From assembly GCA_003254905.1 (NCBI GenBank), contig QANU01112422.1, positions 105,618 to 169,617 on the forward strand: 64,000 bases of DNA. Direction: 5' to 3'. The stretch is from Nissolia schottii (Eukaryota > Streptophyta > Magnoliopsida > Fabales > Fabaceae). Below are positions 12,561 to 24,860 of this stretch, in pieces. A program made the position numbers and the translations under genes. Position 1 is the stretch's first letter. Each line of letters begins with the position of its first letter. A model generated the notes under the pieces. It saw only the letters and a list, made by a program, of their open reading frames with translations, was not told where the DNA came from and made no database searches.

Positions 12561-12951
12561 ACAAGCGCTATAATTAGTTGATTCTGGCCAAAAGTAAAAG
12601 AAAGGTGCGAGGAACTCATCACTTTATATTATTCGATAGAGTAAAAGATGATTTACTCTTCAAGAATATAAGAATATAAGGTACTGGTCAAATAGTTCGT
12701 GACAGATACTTATGGGGAATAAGAGGATAATAGTGCGAAAAGTGACCAAAAAAAATTAGAAAGAAAAAAAAGTGTAAAATCAATTAAAAGTTTGAACTAT
12801 TTTCAAAATGCACTACTCTAAGTTTTCAATTTTTATAAAGGAAGTCAAATGATACACATGAATGGGTAACAATCAGGCAGTGGCATCGTTAAGCAATGTC
12901 AACGCACCAATGGTGCCTTGACCCAAGTATGTCCAGAAATACACACGCATA
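12561..12951. other. 3' flank of the lipase gene
   Basis: AT-rich sequence downstream of the lipase stop on the minus strand. It is presumed to hold the 3' UTR and poly(A) signal, but no single convincing AATAAA in the right strand and place was chosen. Confidence 0.3.
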
Positions 12952-14671
12952 TCAGTCTACTTTGAAGTGTTTTTCAATTGATCCCAAAAGAGTGGCATTA
13001 AGGTAATCTTGGGGACCATGAGCAGGTAATCCAGGAATTACCAAGCCAATAATCCTGAAAGCAAAGAGAAACCACCCTTCTCTGTAGTAAGGCCCATTTT
13101 GGTATGCAATGAAGAAGCTCCTAATTAGTTCCAAAATTCCGTTCACTATCATGGGTATCATGCAATAGAGCGAGAAGTAGTTCATATTCGGTTCATCTTC
13201 AAGAATCTGCATCAAATATAAAATATAATCTTCAAGAATCTTAAACAAAATTACTAATCCACTTAATTTCAATTAATACTCCACCAGTAATTCACCTTTT
13301 ATTTTTTAGATATCCTTAATTTAATATATACAAATAAAATTTTATTCAAATTCATTTATTTATTTAAGAATATATCTAAAAATCAAAAGTGATTTTTATG
13401 AGGGGAGAAAGAATAATAACATTCAAGTGTTTGTATGGGATCAACTTATTGCATAGAAAAAAACATTTGTAAATTAAAATTTCTTCTTAATTAGAGTAAG
13501 AAATTGTTATAATTATTCAACGAAAATGAGTACTACTGAAAATAGACATACCGTTCACGTAATAAGATCATCTTATTGAGAATTTTCTACTGTTATCAGA
13601 AACATTAATTTTCTTTGAATCCCAATGCTATATCCTAAACAAAAATGCTACACGTACACCCATACATACACCATTAATAGCACAAACTTCATTCTCAAAC
13701 ATTCCAAACTTGTAAATGATAGTCTCAACTATACTTAATTAAGTGCACAAACATTACCTGAATTAAAACACAAACTTTATATATATAAATACGGGGTGTA
13801 TGTATAGTGTATAATTTTTAGTGTACGTATAACAGAAGTCATATCATAAGTGGAACCATATTAAATTGAAATAAATGAAGCAATTAAGTTAATCTTACCT
13901 TGAGTTCATAACGCCAGTTGAAGAAAAGACACATCCCGAAGTGCTTGAACATCATCTTCTTGTCATCGTAGGGCAGCCTCGGAACGACGTCGTTGCAGTA
14001 AACGAACCTGCAAAACCTGACGGAATGGTCCTTCAACTTTCGCTTCATGTACCTCGCATACGACTCATCTCCAACTCTGGGCTGCCCGAACGTGTAGATC
14101 CCATCCAGCCTCTCCAGCAACAGCGTCTCGTCGTGCAAAAACAAGATCGTCCCGAAGAGGATCGCGAGGGCCCCGCCCAAGCTATGACCCGTCACTATGA
14201 ACTTCGCCTCGTCGTTTTCGCTCAGCCGCTTCTTCAGAATGTCTCGGACGACGTAGTAGGCGAGCGGCGGAAGGCTCCCGTCTCGCTCGGTTTCCTTGGG
14301 CCATCCCACGCTCTTCTGGAGCCCCAAGGCCTTCATGAACCCGCCGTGTATTCTTCCGATGCCGGGAATCCCGTACCACGATACGTCGATGTCGGTGCAC
14401 CAGTCATCGGCGTTGAAAGGCTTCGTTCCCCTGAAGGCCGCTAGATAAGTGTTGCGGCGCTCGTGTTTGTCCAGAGCGATGAAGACTTGGGTTGAGGCCT
14501 TTTCTTGGTATTCTGCAAAGTGCGCGCGTGCCGAACGTGTTAATCGAGGGGACCATTCTGTCGAATTAATTTTCTGTATCAAATTAGTTTTTTGTAATTA
14601 TGGCATGAATTGGGCGTGTGCCTTTTAAGGATCTTACCGTTCCAGCAATCATAAAACCCCACAAATTCCAT
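12952..14671 (-). CDS. Class-3 triacylglycerol lipase (OBL1-like), last three exons
   Basis: Minus-strand exons 14671-14638, 14512-13899 and 13206-12952 join in phase to 300 residues plus stop. The first junction restores [14 protein letters not shown]. The protein has the lipase-3 core: FRGT followed by NADDWCTD and a YGIP segment, the nucleophile elbow GHSLGGA (Ser), [17 protein letters not shown] (likely the Asp), and a C-terminal [13 protein letters not shown] (likely the His). This layout is that of plant oil-body lipases such as OBL1, which hydrolyse tri- and diacylglycerols at lipid droplets. The catalytic residues are intact and there is no internal stop. The N-terminal exon is at 29068-29386, 14.4 kb upstream. 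The expected intervening exon or exons were not found, so this may be a gene with a giant intron, a gene with an exon in the gap, or a broken gene. Confidence 0.85.
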
Positions 14672-14680
14672 CTACACGAG

Positions 14681-15229
14681 AACACAAATCACAACATCAA
14701 AGATTAATTAGGGACACCAAAAGGGCTTGATTAAAGATAAGTAAGAAGCCAAGACGAATTAAAATTAACTTTAGAATAACTTTATCTCCCTCTAACTACT
14801 AAATAAAATAAAAATAGGAATTTGTAACTTTGTTAGTTAGTGTCTACTTCCTGTCCTGAGATAGAAAGGACAAAAATAGTGGATAAAAACATGTATCTCG
14901 TGTTCTTCTTTATTATAGATACAAAAAATAACATAAAATTGACCATTTTAAGATTTTTTTTGTCTTTGTCCGACACATGTTTTTATCGCATTTGTATTCG
15001 TTTCTTCTGTCTCAATACAAGAATCAAACATTACCTTAAAGCAATATAGTTAAAGAATAAAATAATATTATTTTATTAAAAAATGAGATTTTTAAATTTT
15101 CAATACATTGAAATTAGGATTCTTGATTTCTAACCGGTGCCTGTTGTGCTCTTTCTTGTAATGATTTCTTTACTAAGAAGTAAGAATATTGTTATTGAAA
15201 AGTAAGAACTAGGAAGGAGTACACACTAA
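14681..15229. other. Lipase intron, no feature seen
   Basis: AT-rich DNA just upstream of the small lipase exon. It was searched on the minus strand for the missing lipase exon and nothing resembling it was seen. Confidence 0.4.
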
Positions 15230-18200
15230 GGAAGATACAATGTTTAAGTTGATTTGGAAACATGGTAGCGGTGGATTGCTAGGGTGAGGTTAAGGAAAGA
15301 GTTGGAGGCCTAGCTTTGTGCTCGAAGACAGACCTAGATCATGTGGATGTGCAATCATGGTCACTTAATCACATTAACACTCATGTGGTTAGTGATGGAG
15401 GTGACCAAAAGTGGAGGCTCATAGGAGTTTATGGCTTTCCAAAACTAGAGGATAAAATGAAGAGTTGTGACCTCATAAGAGACTTGAATCATATGAGCCA
15501 CCTACGTACCTTGAGTGTGCCTCCATGACTTCTACCAAATTTGTGGTAGCTTTAAAAAACTTGGAAGTAATTTTTCAAATTTAAACTAGCTAAATTCTTT
15601 CTGTGACACTCTTCAAACCATAATTTATTTGACTTGGGTGTTAATGGAAACACATTTACAAATATGGTCGAATAATCAAAATGATGTGGATAACATACAA
15701 CTTGACTTGATAGGGTGGTGGCATCTATCTCTTGGTCTACGATTTTTCCATTAGTAAAGGTTCATCCCTTTCCAAGATTCTCATAAGATCATATCCCCAT
15801 TTTATTATTTCTTAAATCAAATTCAAGTAACAACTAGCATAAATAGAAGATGACCTGATTTGAAGAATTTTGGCTCAAACACCTTGTTTGTGAGAATATT
15901 ATAGGGGAGGAGTGGCAGAGTAGCAGACAAGGGATCATCAGTAGAGACTCTCAAGATGTCTAAATGAATTGCATATGTGGGGTTCCTTCGATGACCAGAA
16001 GAACAAGTTGAACCTTTTTCTAAGATAAGAAGCAAAAGACAAAGAAGGAGTTAAGTGTGACTGGACCAATGGATGAATATAAGAAGACTAAAAAAGAATT
16101 AGACGGCCTCCTAGAACAATAAGAGGTTTGGTGGTCTCAATGAGCTTTGGTTAATTGGTTATAATTCAATGATAAGAACTCTCAGTTCTTTAATTGAAAT
16201 GATGCAGAGACAAGTTTCATTGAAGAATATATAGAATATTGCAAAAGTTGTGTCGATGTTCTTCCAAAACCTTTATGAAGCAGGCATCACAGCATACATT
16301 GATGAAACTTGCCAAGTGATTAGTGGTAGAGTAACATCAAATGTGTAGGAAGTGCCAAATAAGGAGTTCTCTAGAGAAGAAGCTTCTCAAGCGATAAACA
16401 AATGCACCCCTCGAAAGCCCCTTCAATCAAACACACGTCTTATACCCAAGCTTAAGAGGTTGAGCCATGCAAAGGAATTCAGACCCATCTCCTTGTGCAA
16501 TGAGAGTAAGAAGAAGATTGTTACAAAGACAATTGCCAACAGATTGAAAATCATTTTGCCTAGTTTGATTGGTGACTCTTAAAGTGCCTTAATTTGTTCA
16601 TGGTAGGTGTAAGCTCCAACACCATTCAGAACACTACAATTGCTAAAGACATTAACACATCTTTAGGAGATCATAGCTCCAACTAGTGTTGTTTCTACCA
16701 TGGTTGAACCATGAGTTTTGATGAACAACAAACTATACCTTATTAAAGACTTCTGTAAGGACTAACTTGTTTGCTCAACTGTGTAGAACAAATCACATTT
16801 ATCTTTTGAACCATAAAGAATCATTCAACTACTACAAACCAATTACAATGTAGCTCCTATGATCTCTTGAAGCACCACGAGGATATCATATGAACTGGTC
16901 TTGCGTCTTGCATCTCAACCATCAACATTCTTTTCAAGAAGTCATTCAAAAGCATCGCAAAATAAATTAAAAGTGATCAAAAAGCTGGAAAGATATTAGA
17001 AGCTGCATGAGAGCCTAAGTCAGCTATTATAAGGTTGGAGAAGTCAAGCAACTCCGTCTAAATGAGACAACTCCTGAAAACTCTCCAAAAAACCCTAAAA
17101 ATTGTCAAAGATAGGTAAGAATTCTCAAAGATTGTCCAGAGGGGTAGTGAGAACAATACTTAAATATTGTCTGTGAGAATAATACTCAAGAATGCTCAAC
17201 TAACATTGGGACTGGGGTAGGCATTTTAAGTCAATCAAGGATAAATTAATTACTGTGTGAGAATCTCTTTCACTCTCATCTCTTTATATTCTACTAATTG
17301 TGTGCATTGATTAATTATTTCATCGCTTCAATAATTTGATCAAACTATTCCCACTGTCCAAGTCGAAATACTTGAGAAATCTATTTTAATTTTTTCAGGT
17401 GAAAAATAATCTAACGTTGTATGGTTCAACCCCTGTTCTCGTACCTTCAATGGGCTTATCATTGATAATGTCTTATCGTTTTTGATACTTTACATTAAAT
17501 GAAGGAAAAAAAAGGGAGGATGGGATATATAGGGGTTAAACTTGACATGGCTCAACCATATGGTAAAGTTGAGTGCAAATTTTTGCAAGTGGTTTTATCA
17601 TCAATGGGCTTTCTATACTGATGGGTTTCTCTTATATACTACCGGGTTTCACGGGTTTCTTTTTTTGCTCTTCTCAATGGAAGCCAATGTGATTCTTTCA
17701 CTCCAAGAAGAGGACTAAGATATATAGAAAGATCGATTGTCTCCCTATCTTTTTAACGTGTGTGCAAACGTTCTAGCTAGTTTGGTCCTCTCTGCCCAAC
17801 AAAGTAATTCGCTCCACAGTATTGAAATTGCTCACTCTTCCCCTGGAGATGTCACATTTTCTTTTAGATGATAGCATCTTTTTTACAAAGGTCACACAAC
17901 AAGTAGACTGCTAATTAGTTGACATATTCTTGGTCTCTATCAGAGAGGATTTGGCAAACTCGTCAATTTCGACAAATCTGAACTCCCTTTTAGCTTAAAT
18001 GTGACAATTGATAGTTAGAGCATAATCTAAGGATGGCTAATTAATATTAAGGAAGTGGAGATTCACTCAAAGTACCTAGCTAGGCCTTCTAACTTTTGTT
18101 GGTAGATCAAAGATGCAGGTTTTCAAATTTTTCCAATAGAAAGTCTAGAAGAAATTCAAAGGTAAAAAGGATTTGTCAAGGTGGGGATGGAGATTCTAAT

Positions 18201-19445
18201 CAAGTTAGTTAGTTGCTCAGGATGCACCAAATTACATAATGGGATGCTTTCAAGTCCGTGATGGGCATTGCAGAAACAGAATCCAAGATTAGCAATTTCT
18301 GGTGGGGAAGAAAAGTGGGAGAGCGGAAAACTCACTGGAGGAGTCAAAGTACCCATACAAAGGCTAAACGAGATAGGGGGAATTAATAGGATTTTGGAAG
18401 TTCAAAGTCTTCAATCAAGCCATGTTGGCAAGAAGACAAGGTTAGTGGATCCTTCAAAACACCAACTCCATGGTTGTAAGTGTTCTTAAAGCAAAGTATT
18501 CCCCAAAAGGTGCCATTTTGGATTCAAAGGAAGGATAAACCACCCCAGTTACAAATAGAGGAGGATTCTTCATCAGTCTTTGTGGGTTCTATCAAGAGGA
18601 TACTAACATGTAGGTAATGGAAGATCCATCCACATTTAAGAAGATGATGGTTGGCTCCCTTTGCAAAATGGTCATCGAATATGGACCCCCAGAGAAAGTA
18701 GCCAAACTTCTACATATGTGAGAGACTTAATTATGGGAGCAAGAGACCTGAACATGGAACCATCGGCTAATTGGTAATTCTTGATTTTTGAAGCCCACCA
18801 AATTCTTGACGTCCCTATTATTTCCATCTCTAAGTAACATGAAAAATTCATTTGGAGGCGGGTGGGGAATCAAGGAACGATGAGTACAAATTTACTTTGC
18901 CTATATATCACTTTATTTAGAGATATGATTCATCTTGGGAATTATCTATGATAGCAACCAAAATAAGCACCAACATGGAATTGAAGAACATTTGGAAGAT
19001 TAGAACAACCCCAAAAACTTGAGATTTTCTATGGCAGCTCATTAACGAGGCTCTCCTAGTTCAAGAATACATGTTTAAAAGAGGAGTTCAAGAGTGGTTG
19101 ATGAGACACATGGCCATGATTTTCAAGATTTTTGCTGGGTAAAACGCTTATGGTTTGGATCCCCCCCCCCTCGAAATGAGAATTAATTTATGATCATGGA
19201 CCCTCTAATTTAGTGGAAAAGCTTAGTAAAATGCTCTAATGGATCTTCCCAATGAAGGAGTGGAGATTATCATATCTCTGTTATATAGCTTGTGGAAGTT
19301 GCAAAATCATTTGTGCTTTGATAGCAAGGTGTCCACTTAAGAAATGACCATAGCACAAATGATTTTGCAACTTCCTCTGCACCAACAATTCGGTGAGCGA
19401 GGTCCCCCACAAGCCCTAGTGTTGTGGTTGGGGCCTTAGTTTGTG
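15230..19445 (+). mobile_element. Decayed L1-type LINE (plus strand, antisense in lipase intron)
   Basis: Successive frames, broken by stops and frameshifts, match plant LINE ORF2 in order. The endonuclease region is at 15290-15530 (GLALCSK..., WRLIGVYGFP). A loop with FFQNLYEAGI is near 16260. The RT N-terminal region is at 16352-16580 (EFRPISLCN, TIANRLKIILPSLIGDS). The post-RT region at 18250-18560 contains SKISNFWWGRKVGERK, FNQAMLARRQ and VLKAKYSPKG. The reverse-transcriptase zinc region at about 18970-19160 contains KNIWKIRTTPKT and EYMFKRGV. No RNase H follows; the sequence meets an LTR-like segment at 19447. It is non-functional. Confidence 0.75.
19294..19375. repeat. Perfect 24-bp inverted repeat with 34-base loop
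   Basis: The arms 19294-19317 and 19352-19375 are exact reverse complements (GGAAGTTGCAAAATCATTTG...), near the 3' end of the LINE. The short loop would allow a stable hairpin. Confidence 0.9.
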
Positions 19446-19446
19446 G

Positions 19447-19863
19447 TTGTTACGCACCCCCTAATGCAGATCAAGATAAAACAGGAAAGGAAATCCTTCC
19501 TTTCCCGTTAGTTTATTCTAGAAGATTTAGTAGAATAAGAAAGGAATAAAATCTGTAACAGATTTGGGGGCTGATTTGCTATTCAAATCAGAGAAGCAAT
19601 GATTTAGGAACTAAATTAGGAAAGAAATAAATTACCCGATTCCTCATAAGCTATAAGAGGAACCGCAGGGGGCCAGGGATAATTATCCAGAAATTAGAAC
19701 AAGGCTTAGGAGGTCAAAGGGAACCTTTAATCCCAGAATTATTTTCTCATCAGCACTCTATTGTATTCATCTAACCAGGAAATTCCCCTCTGGAATTACT
19801 GGTATTATTAATAAAATACAGCAGCAATTCAGTTATCAATTTCATAAGATACCAGTTGTTACA
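19447..19863 (+). mobile_element. Probable LTR abutting assembly gap
   Basis: It starts TGTTACGCACC and ends GTTGTTACA immediately before the N run, about 417 bases. It has an AATAAAATACAG stretch near the end, as expected of an LTR polyadenylation region. It interrupts the LINE. The second LTR and any internal domain would be in the gap, so the identity cannot be confirmed. Confidence 0.45.
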
Positions 19864-20727
19864 NNNNNNNNNNNNNNNNNNNNNNNNNNNNNNNNNNNNN
19901 NNNNNNNNNNNNNNNNNNNNNNNNNNNNNNNNNNNNNNNNNNNNNNNNNNNNNNNNNNNNNNNNNNNNNNNNNNNNNNNNNNNNNNNNNNNNNNNNNNNN
20001 NNNNNNNNNNNNNNNNNNNNNNNNNNNNNNNNNNNNNNNNNNNNNNNNNNNNNNNNNNNNNNNNNNNNNNNNNNNNNNNNNNNNNNNNNNNNNNNNNNNN
20101 NNNNNNNNNNNNNNNNNNNNNNNNNNNNNNNNNNNNNNNNNNNNNNNNNNNNNNNNNNNNNNNNNNNNNNNNNNNNNNNNNNNNNNNNNNNNNNNNNNNN
20201 NNNNNNNNNNNNNNNNNNNNNNNNNNNNNNNNNNNNNNNNNNNNNNNNNNNNNNNNNNNNNNNNNNNNNNNNNNNNNNNNNNNNNNNNNNNNNNNNNNNN
20301 NNNNNNNNNNNNNNNNNNNNNNNNNNNNNNNNNNNNNNNNNNNNNNNNNNNNNNNNNNNNNNNNNNNNNNNNNNNNNNNNNNNNNNNNNNNNNNNNNNNN
20401 NNNNNNNNNNNNNNNNNNNNNNNNNNNNNNNNNNNNNNNNNNNNNNNNNNNNNNNNNNNNNNNNNNNNNNNNNNNNNNNNNNNNNNNNNNNNNNNNNNNN
20501 NNNNNNNNNNNNNNNNNNNNNNNNNNNNNNNNNNNNNNNNNNNNNNNNNNNNNNNNNNNNNNNNNNNNNNNNNNNNNNNNNNNNNNNNNNNNNNNNNNNN
20601 NNNNNNNNNNNNNNNNNNNNNNNNNNNNNNNNNNNNNNNNNNNNNNNNNNNNNNNNNNNNNNNNNNNNNNNNNNNNNNNNNNNNNNNNNNNNNNNNNNNN
20701 NNNNNNNNNNNNNNNNNNNNNNNNNNN
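19864..20727. other. Assembly gap (864 N)
   Basis: Unknown bases. The gap is flanked by an LTR-like end on the left and a repeated block on the right, and lies in the lipase intron where the missing exon could also reside. Confidence 1.
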
Positions 20728-20734
20728 AATAAAG

Positions 20735-20980
20735 CTAGAAACACACTTTAGCCACTCTATAAAATACCTAAGCCACTATGAAAAACACTTTGAAACACTG
20801 TAAAACACTCAGAATCTGTTAAAAAGAAAATGAGTCGCAACACCCTTTAGCTAACAACACACCATTAATGGCTCACAAATAGAACCACTCACTCAAAAGA
20901 AATAAGTGACCAACGCACTTTAGCTAGCCACTCTATAAAATACTTCAGCCACGCTGAAAAACACATATAATTTGTTAAAA
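20735..20980. repeat. Imperfect ~185-base direct repeat
   Basis: CTTTAGCCACTCTATAAAATAC...CACTATGAAAAACAC near 20748 recurs near 20920 with minor changes. GTTAAAAAGAAAAT follows each copy. It may be the edge of an array that continues into the gap. Confidence 0.7.
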
Positions 20981-21419
20981 AGAAAATATCACTCTAAATT
21001 AGCTAAAAGAGAACAACTAATGAAATTGGATTGCCAAACGGCCAGAACCAATTTTAATTTTTAACTTGTAGATCATATGCTAGAAGCTTCCAATCCACTA
21101 CTGCTAATAGTGGAGAAAAAAGAAAAGGACCTTTGGCAATGCCCATATCCTCCTCCACAAGTCATCGTCGCATAATATAACGCATTGCTTTCACAACCAT
21201 ATGTTTCGACGATGCCTAAACCATCATTCAAATTAGTCCCTTGATCTAGTAAGCATTGCTATGAGTTGAGAATGAGAGAGTTTATGTTTATATATGATGG
21301 TATCAGAATGTATTTGTGCAATCAATTTTATTATTAAATCATGTTCATGAGTTTTTATGAATTTATGGAATATTGTTTTTTAGGGAGTTTATATAATATA
21401 GAACTGTACGTCAATGACA

Positions 21420-21645
21420 AAGTTAGATTATGATGTTCATTGTACGTCATTGAACCTGGTATACATTTTACGTTAGTAAGATCACGATGTTCAGGCATAT
21501 TAGATTAAGATAGCAAGATTTTGATGCTCGATGTTAGATTAGGAAAGTAAGACTGCGGTGCTCAAACATATTAGATTAGGAAAGTAAGATTGTGATGCTT
21601 AGACATGTTAGACTAAGAAAGCAATATTGTGATGCTCCAAAGTTC
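21420..21645. repeat. Minisatellite of ~45-base units
   Basis: Four to five degenerate copies of TTAGATTAGGAAAGTAAGAT followed by TGTGATGCTCAAACATA. No coding frame. Confidence 0.75.
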
Positions 21646-22200
21646 AAAACATAATATTTAATTACCTTAACATTATTATGTTTTCCATACTATTATTACT
21701 ATTATTGCATCTTATGCTTGATTATATTTATGAAATGTCCCATGTGTGTTGTGGGGTCTTCCATTCACTAAAGTTGATGACTCGCCTCATCTCTATGTTT
21801 TTCATATATCACTGAAAATTTGGACCTTGTCCCTCTCGTCTAGTAGTTCCAATATTTACTTCTTGGTGAACTTCACTTGGTAGTGGAGCTAGTCCTTGTT
21901 TCAAATGTTTAGTTTATTTTAATTTGTCATGTCTCAGAGTGTACCAGCAAAATCCAAGCAGGACCGTGCATTTTTTGTTCGAGCATTTTATTTATTTTAA
22001 GTTATGGAATTTATGTAGAAGTTTTATAAGAAAAGGATATTATGTTTTATTTATTAAAAGGACAAGTCTTATGTAAGGTTTTTATTTATTTAACCTATTT
22101 AACGAAAATTCATGTTTAATGTTATTACATGATAAGAGGCTTCCATAAGGGAATAAGTCACTTGCATTTTGGTCACAACTTCTAGGGTCGTGACAAGAAG
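21646..22200. other. Lipase intron, retrotransposon-like debris, nothing identified
   Basis: AT-rich DNA with no recognisable domain. No lipase exon was seen on the minus strand. Confidence 0.3.
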
Positions 22201-22204
22201 ACAT

Positions 22205-22460
22205 TGAAACATTGCTCTTAATCCCTTGTATTAGAGCACAAGAAAAATATTTGGGTATCTCCACTATCATTCATCAATCTAAGAAAGCTACTTTCAATTT
22301 TATCAAGGACAAGTGGAAAAGAAACTTGGCCATTGAACATGATCTCTTTTATCATCTAGTGGCAAGCAGGTCCTCATTAAAGCAATTGGATTAGCAATAA
22401 CAATCTATTCTTTTGGTTGCTTTAGGCTTTCCTCAATTAGTTTATTTGCACATTTGAGTG
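22205..22460 (+). pseudogene. LINE reverse-transcriptase C-terminal fragment
   Basis: The plus-strand frame reads KYLGISTIIHQSKKATFNFIK, a close match to the KYLGLP...SKK..F.F.K motif after the RT domain of plant LINEs. It is followed by stops and by VALGFPQLVY, which aligns with the AQAIPTY region. It is an isolated, non-functional fragment. Confidence 0.65.
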
Positions 22461-24080
22461 GTCTAAGATGCTTAGAAATTTAATGTTGGGAATTTTTGAG
22501 TTGAGATTGAGAGCATTGATGAGGGATGTATGCCCCCAAGTTACATGATGATTTGTACATGCCACGAGAACCAAAAAGTTTTTAATGCAATCGTAGTTTA
22601 GTGTTTTGAGTCAGTTTAAGTGCCTCCCTGAATTTCACAAATTTGTAGGGGGTGTTCATAGTGCCGCTGCAACAAAAAGATTTTTCTTTTTCTTTAGCTC
22701 AAATTAGATAGTTATTTTTCTTTTCTTTTTTCTTTTTCTTTTCTTAGGGACAAGCAAAGATCTTAAGTTGGGGGTTATGATAACACTCTAATTTGAGTGT
22801 TTCTTATCTTGTTTCCTAAGTATTTTCAATAGGTTTTTAGGATTTTTTTATTTCTAGGCATAAAATATGATATTTCAGCATTAATTATATTTTGTAGATT
22901 TTTTTTAATTTTTATTTAAATTATAGATAAATAAATTGTCAAAAGGATAAATGAATATTATAAGAAGATTTGATAAGATTGAAGAATAAATTTGAAGAGA
23001 AGATTTGGATCAAAAAAGATAAAGTTGAAGACAATCTCGAAAGATTTGGTCCAAGATATGTTGAGGATGTTTCAAAACTGATTTTGTCATAAATTTTTCA
23101 CTAGGATGGAGGATGAATGTCGATTTGGATTCAACTACAAAGTTGTAAAGCTTTCTCTTAACTTTAATTGATAACTTGAATCACCTCAATATGATATCTG
23201 TAGCCAAACTTTTGATCGTTTTACCACTGTATCAGAAGTACAGAGCAGAGGGGGGAATCATATTTGAGGAGGAGGTAACCCTAGAGGTGCTAACCAAGAC
23301 CAGAGAGTTGTTGTCGAGGTGCTACACAAGAGCTCTACACCCTCAACTCATCGTATAACTTTGGTTATTCGTCTATGGTGTTCGTTCTTATGTATCTCTT
23401 CTCTTCTCTCTTGTGATTTTCTTCTCTTATGCACTAAGTCCCTTATTAGGGCAATGATGTAACCTCTTGTGATTATGCTCTTTTAATATATTTGTTATTC
23501 AGTTATTATTGATGTCTATTAATGTTTCTATATGCCTATGCTTATTTACAATTAAAAGATCTGCGACTTTTTGATTGTTACAATGTCTTGCATGACACTC
23601 AAAAGAGTGACTGTGAGAGGTGCTCATAGGTGTAGAAACCATAGGTTTGACAAAACTCTAAGAGAAATAAATGTGACCTATGTGGTCTAAACAAGAATTT
23701 TTCTATTTCGGTTTCAAATGGCACCTCACACTTTCTCTCTCGATAATTCAATGAAAGGCTTGAGCCTAAAATGAGCAAGCAAAGTACAAAATGAAAACAG
23801 CACTGACACTCAACAAAACTTGACTCATATAGGTCATTCCTTATTTAAACCTTGCAAGGAAAAATTGAGTGGGACAAAATCCAAGAAAAGGAAAAGAGGA
23901 CAACAACCTATACAATTTAAGGCTCCAACCTAATAAATTCTTAAGTTTGCAAAGAATTTGCAGAAAAAAATATAACCACACAACACAACACAAAACAACT
24001 CAACATCAAATTTAAACTAATAAAAAAAAAACTAAAAGAAATGGGAATACCAAAGAACAAGCACAAACGCTACGTCTTGT
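22461..24080. mobile_element. Probable LTR-retrotransposon debris
   Basis: There is no long open frame. The TATGCACTAAGTCCC...GGGCAATGATGTAACC stretch (about 23430-23465), preceded by CT-rich leader-like sequence, resembles the 8690-8810 region, although the similarity is weak. Family unknown. Confidence 0.3.
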
Positions 24081-24860
24081 TTCACCTCTTTCACCCTTAT
24101 TTCCTATAGTCTAAGCATGCTTAGTGCCTTCCTTTTCAGCAAGGTTAATTCCAACTAAGGAATTAACCACACCATCATCAATGTCAATAACCAAACTCAA
24201 ACTCTTACCCAGATCCCACATATGACTAGCTTCCACAACAACCTTAGATTGGCCCAAATCGTTATTCTTGCATCTTAGCCTTCAAAGGGTCTTGATTGGT
24301 ATCAACATTTTTCTTACCTCTCAACAAATTCCTAATCTTAGCCTTCAAAGGGTCTTTGTTCAAACATCTCCTTGTCAATTTTCTCCTAATTCCTTGTACA
24401 TCTCAAAAGCCAATTAATCCAGAACCTCATCCTCCTCACTACCATTCCATTCCAAGAGTGCCCCCTCTCAGTCTTATATTCACCAAGCGGAGAACCAGTC
24501 AAGCCCACATTTATAACATCGTTGTGAGGGGACCAAATCATTAACACTAGCAACTGGGTCAGAATCAAAAGATAGTTGCATGAGGTTCGGCTTTGACTTT
24601 ATGACAAACATCATGCATCTTGCTCCAACTCATCCACAAATGACAAAGGAAACTCGATCGACAGCAATATATCAAGCTTTAACTAGCTCAAGCTTCACAT
24701 TATCACAAAACCGTTTTGAACTAATTCAAACGCAAAATTTTAGTCAGTTTGATATCAAATTCTTTTGGAACATAGACTATATGTTCTTAGATGTTCTTAA
24801 GGATTTCTTCTGACTCTCTTATGTTAGCAATATGACACATCGCCTGTTATATTAAAAATA
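24081..24860. other. Unidentified repetitive segment
   Basis: It contains a short direct repeat (CTTAGCCTTCAAAGGGTCTT at about 24276 and 24337). Minus-strand frames look like scrambled retroelement protein but no domain was recognised. Confidence 0.3.

Noticed and set aside
13941..14444. 167-codon plus-strand frame
   Set aside because: It is the antisense shadow of the GC-rich lipase exon 14512-13899, which has clear catalytic motifs.
16352..16582. Autonomous LINE
   Set aside because: The RT motifs are spread over several frames with many stops, and the catalytic (F/Y)xDD motif was not seen.
19842..20803. 300-residue frames across the N run
   Set aside because: They consist of unknown residues. 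The same applies to the frame at 33231-33815.
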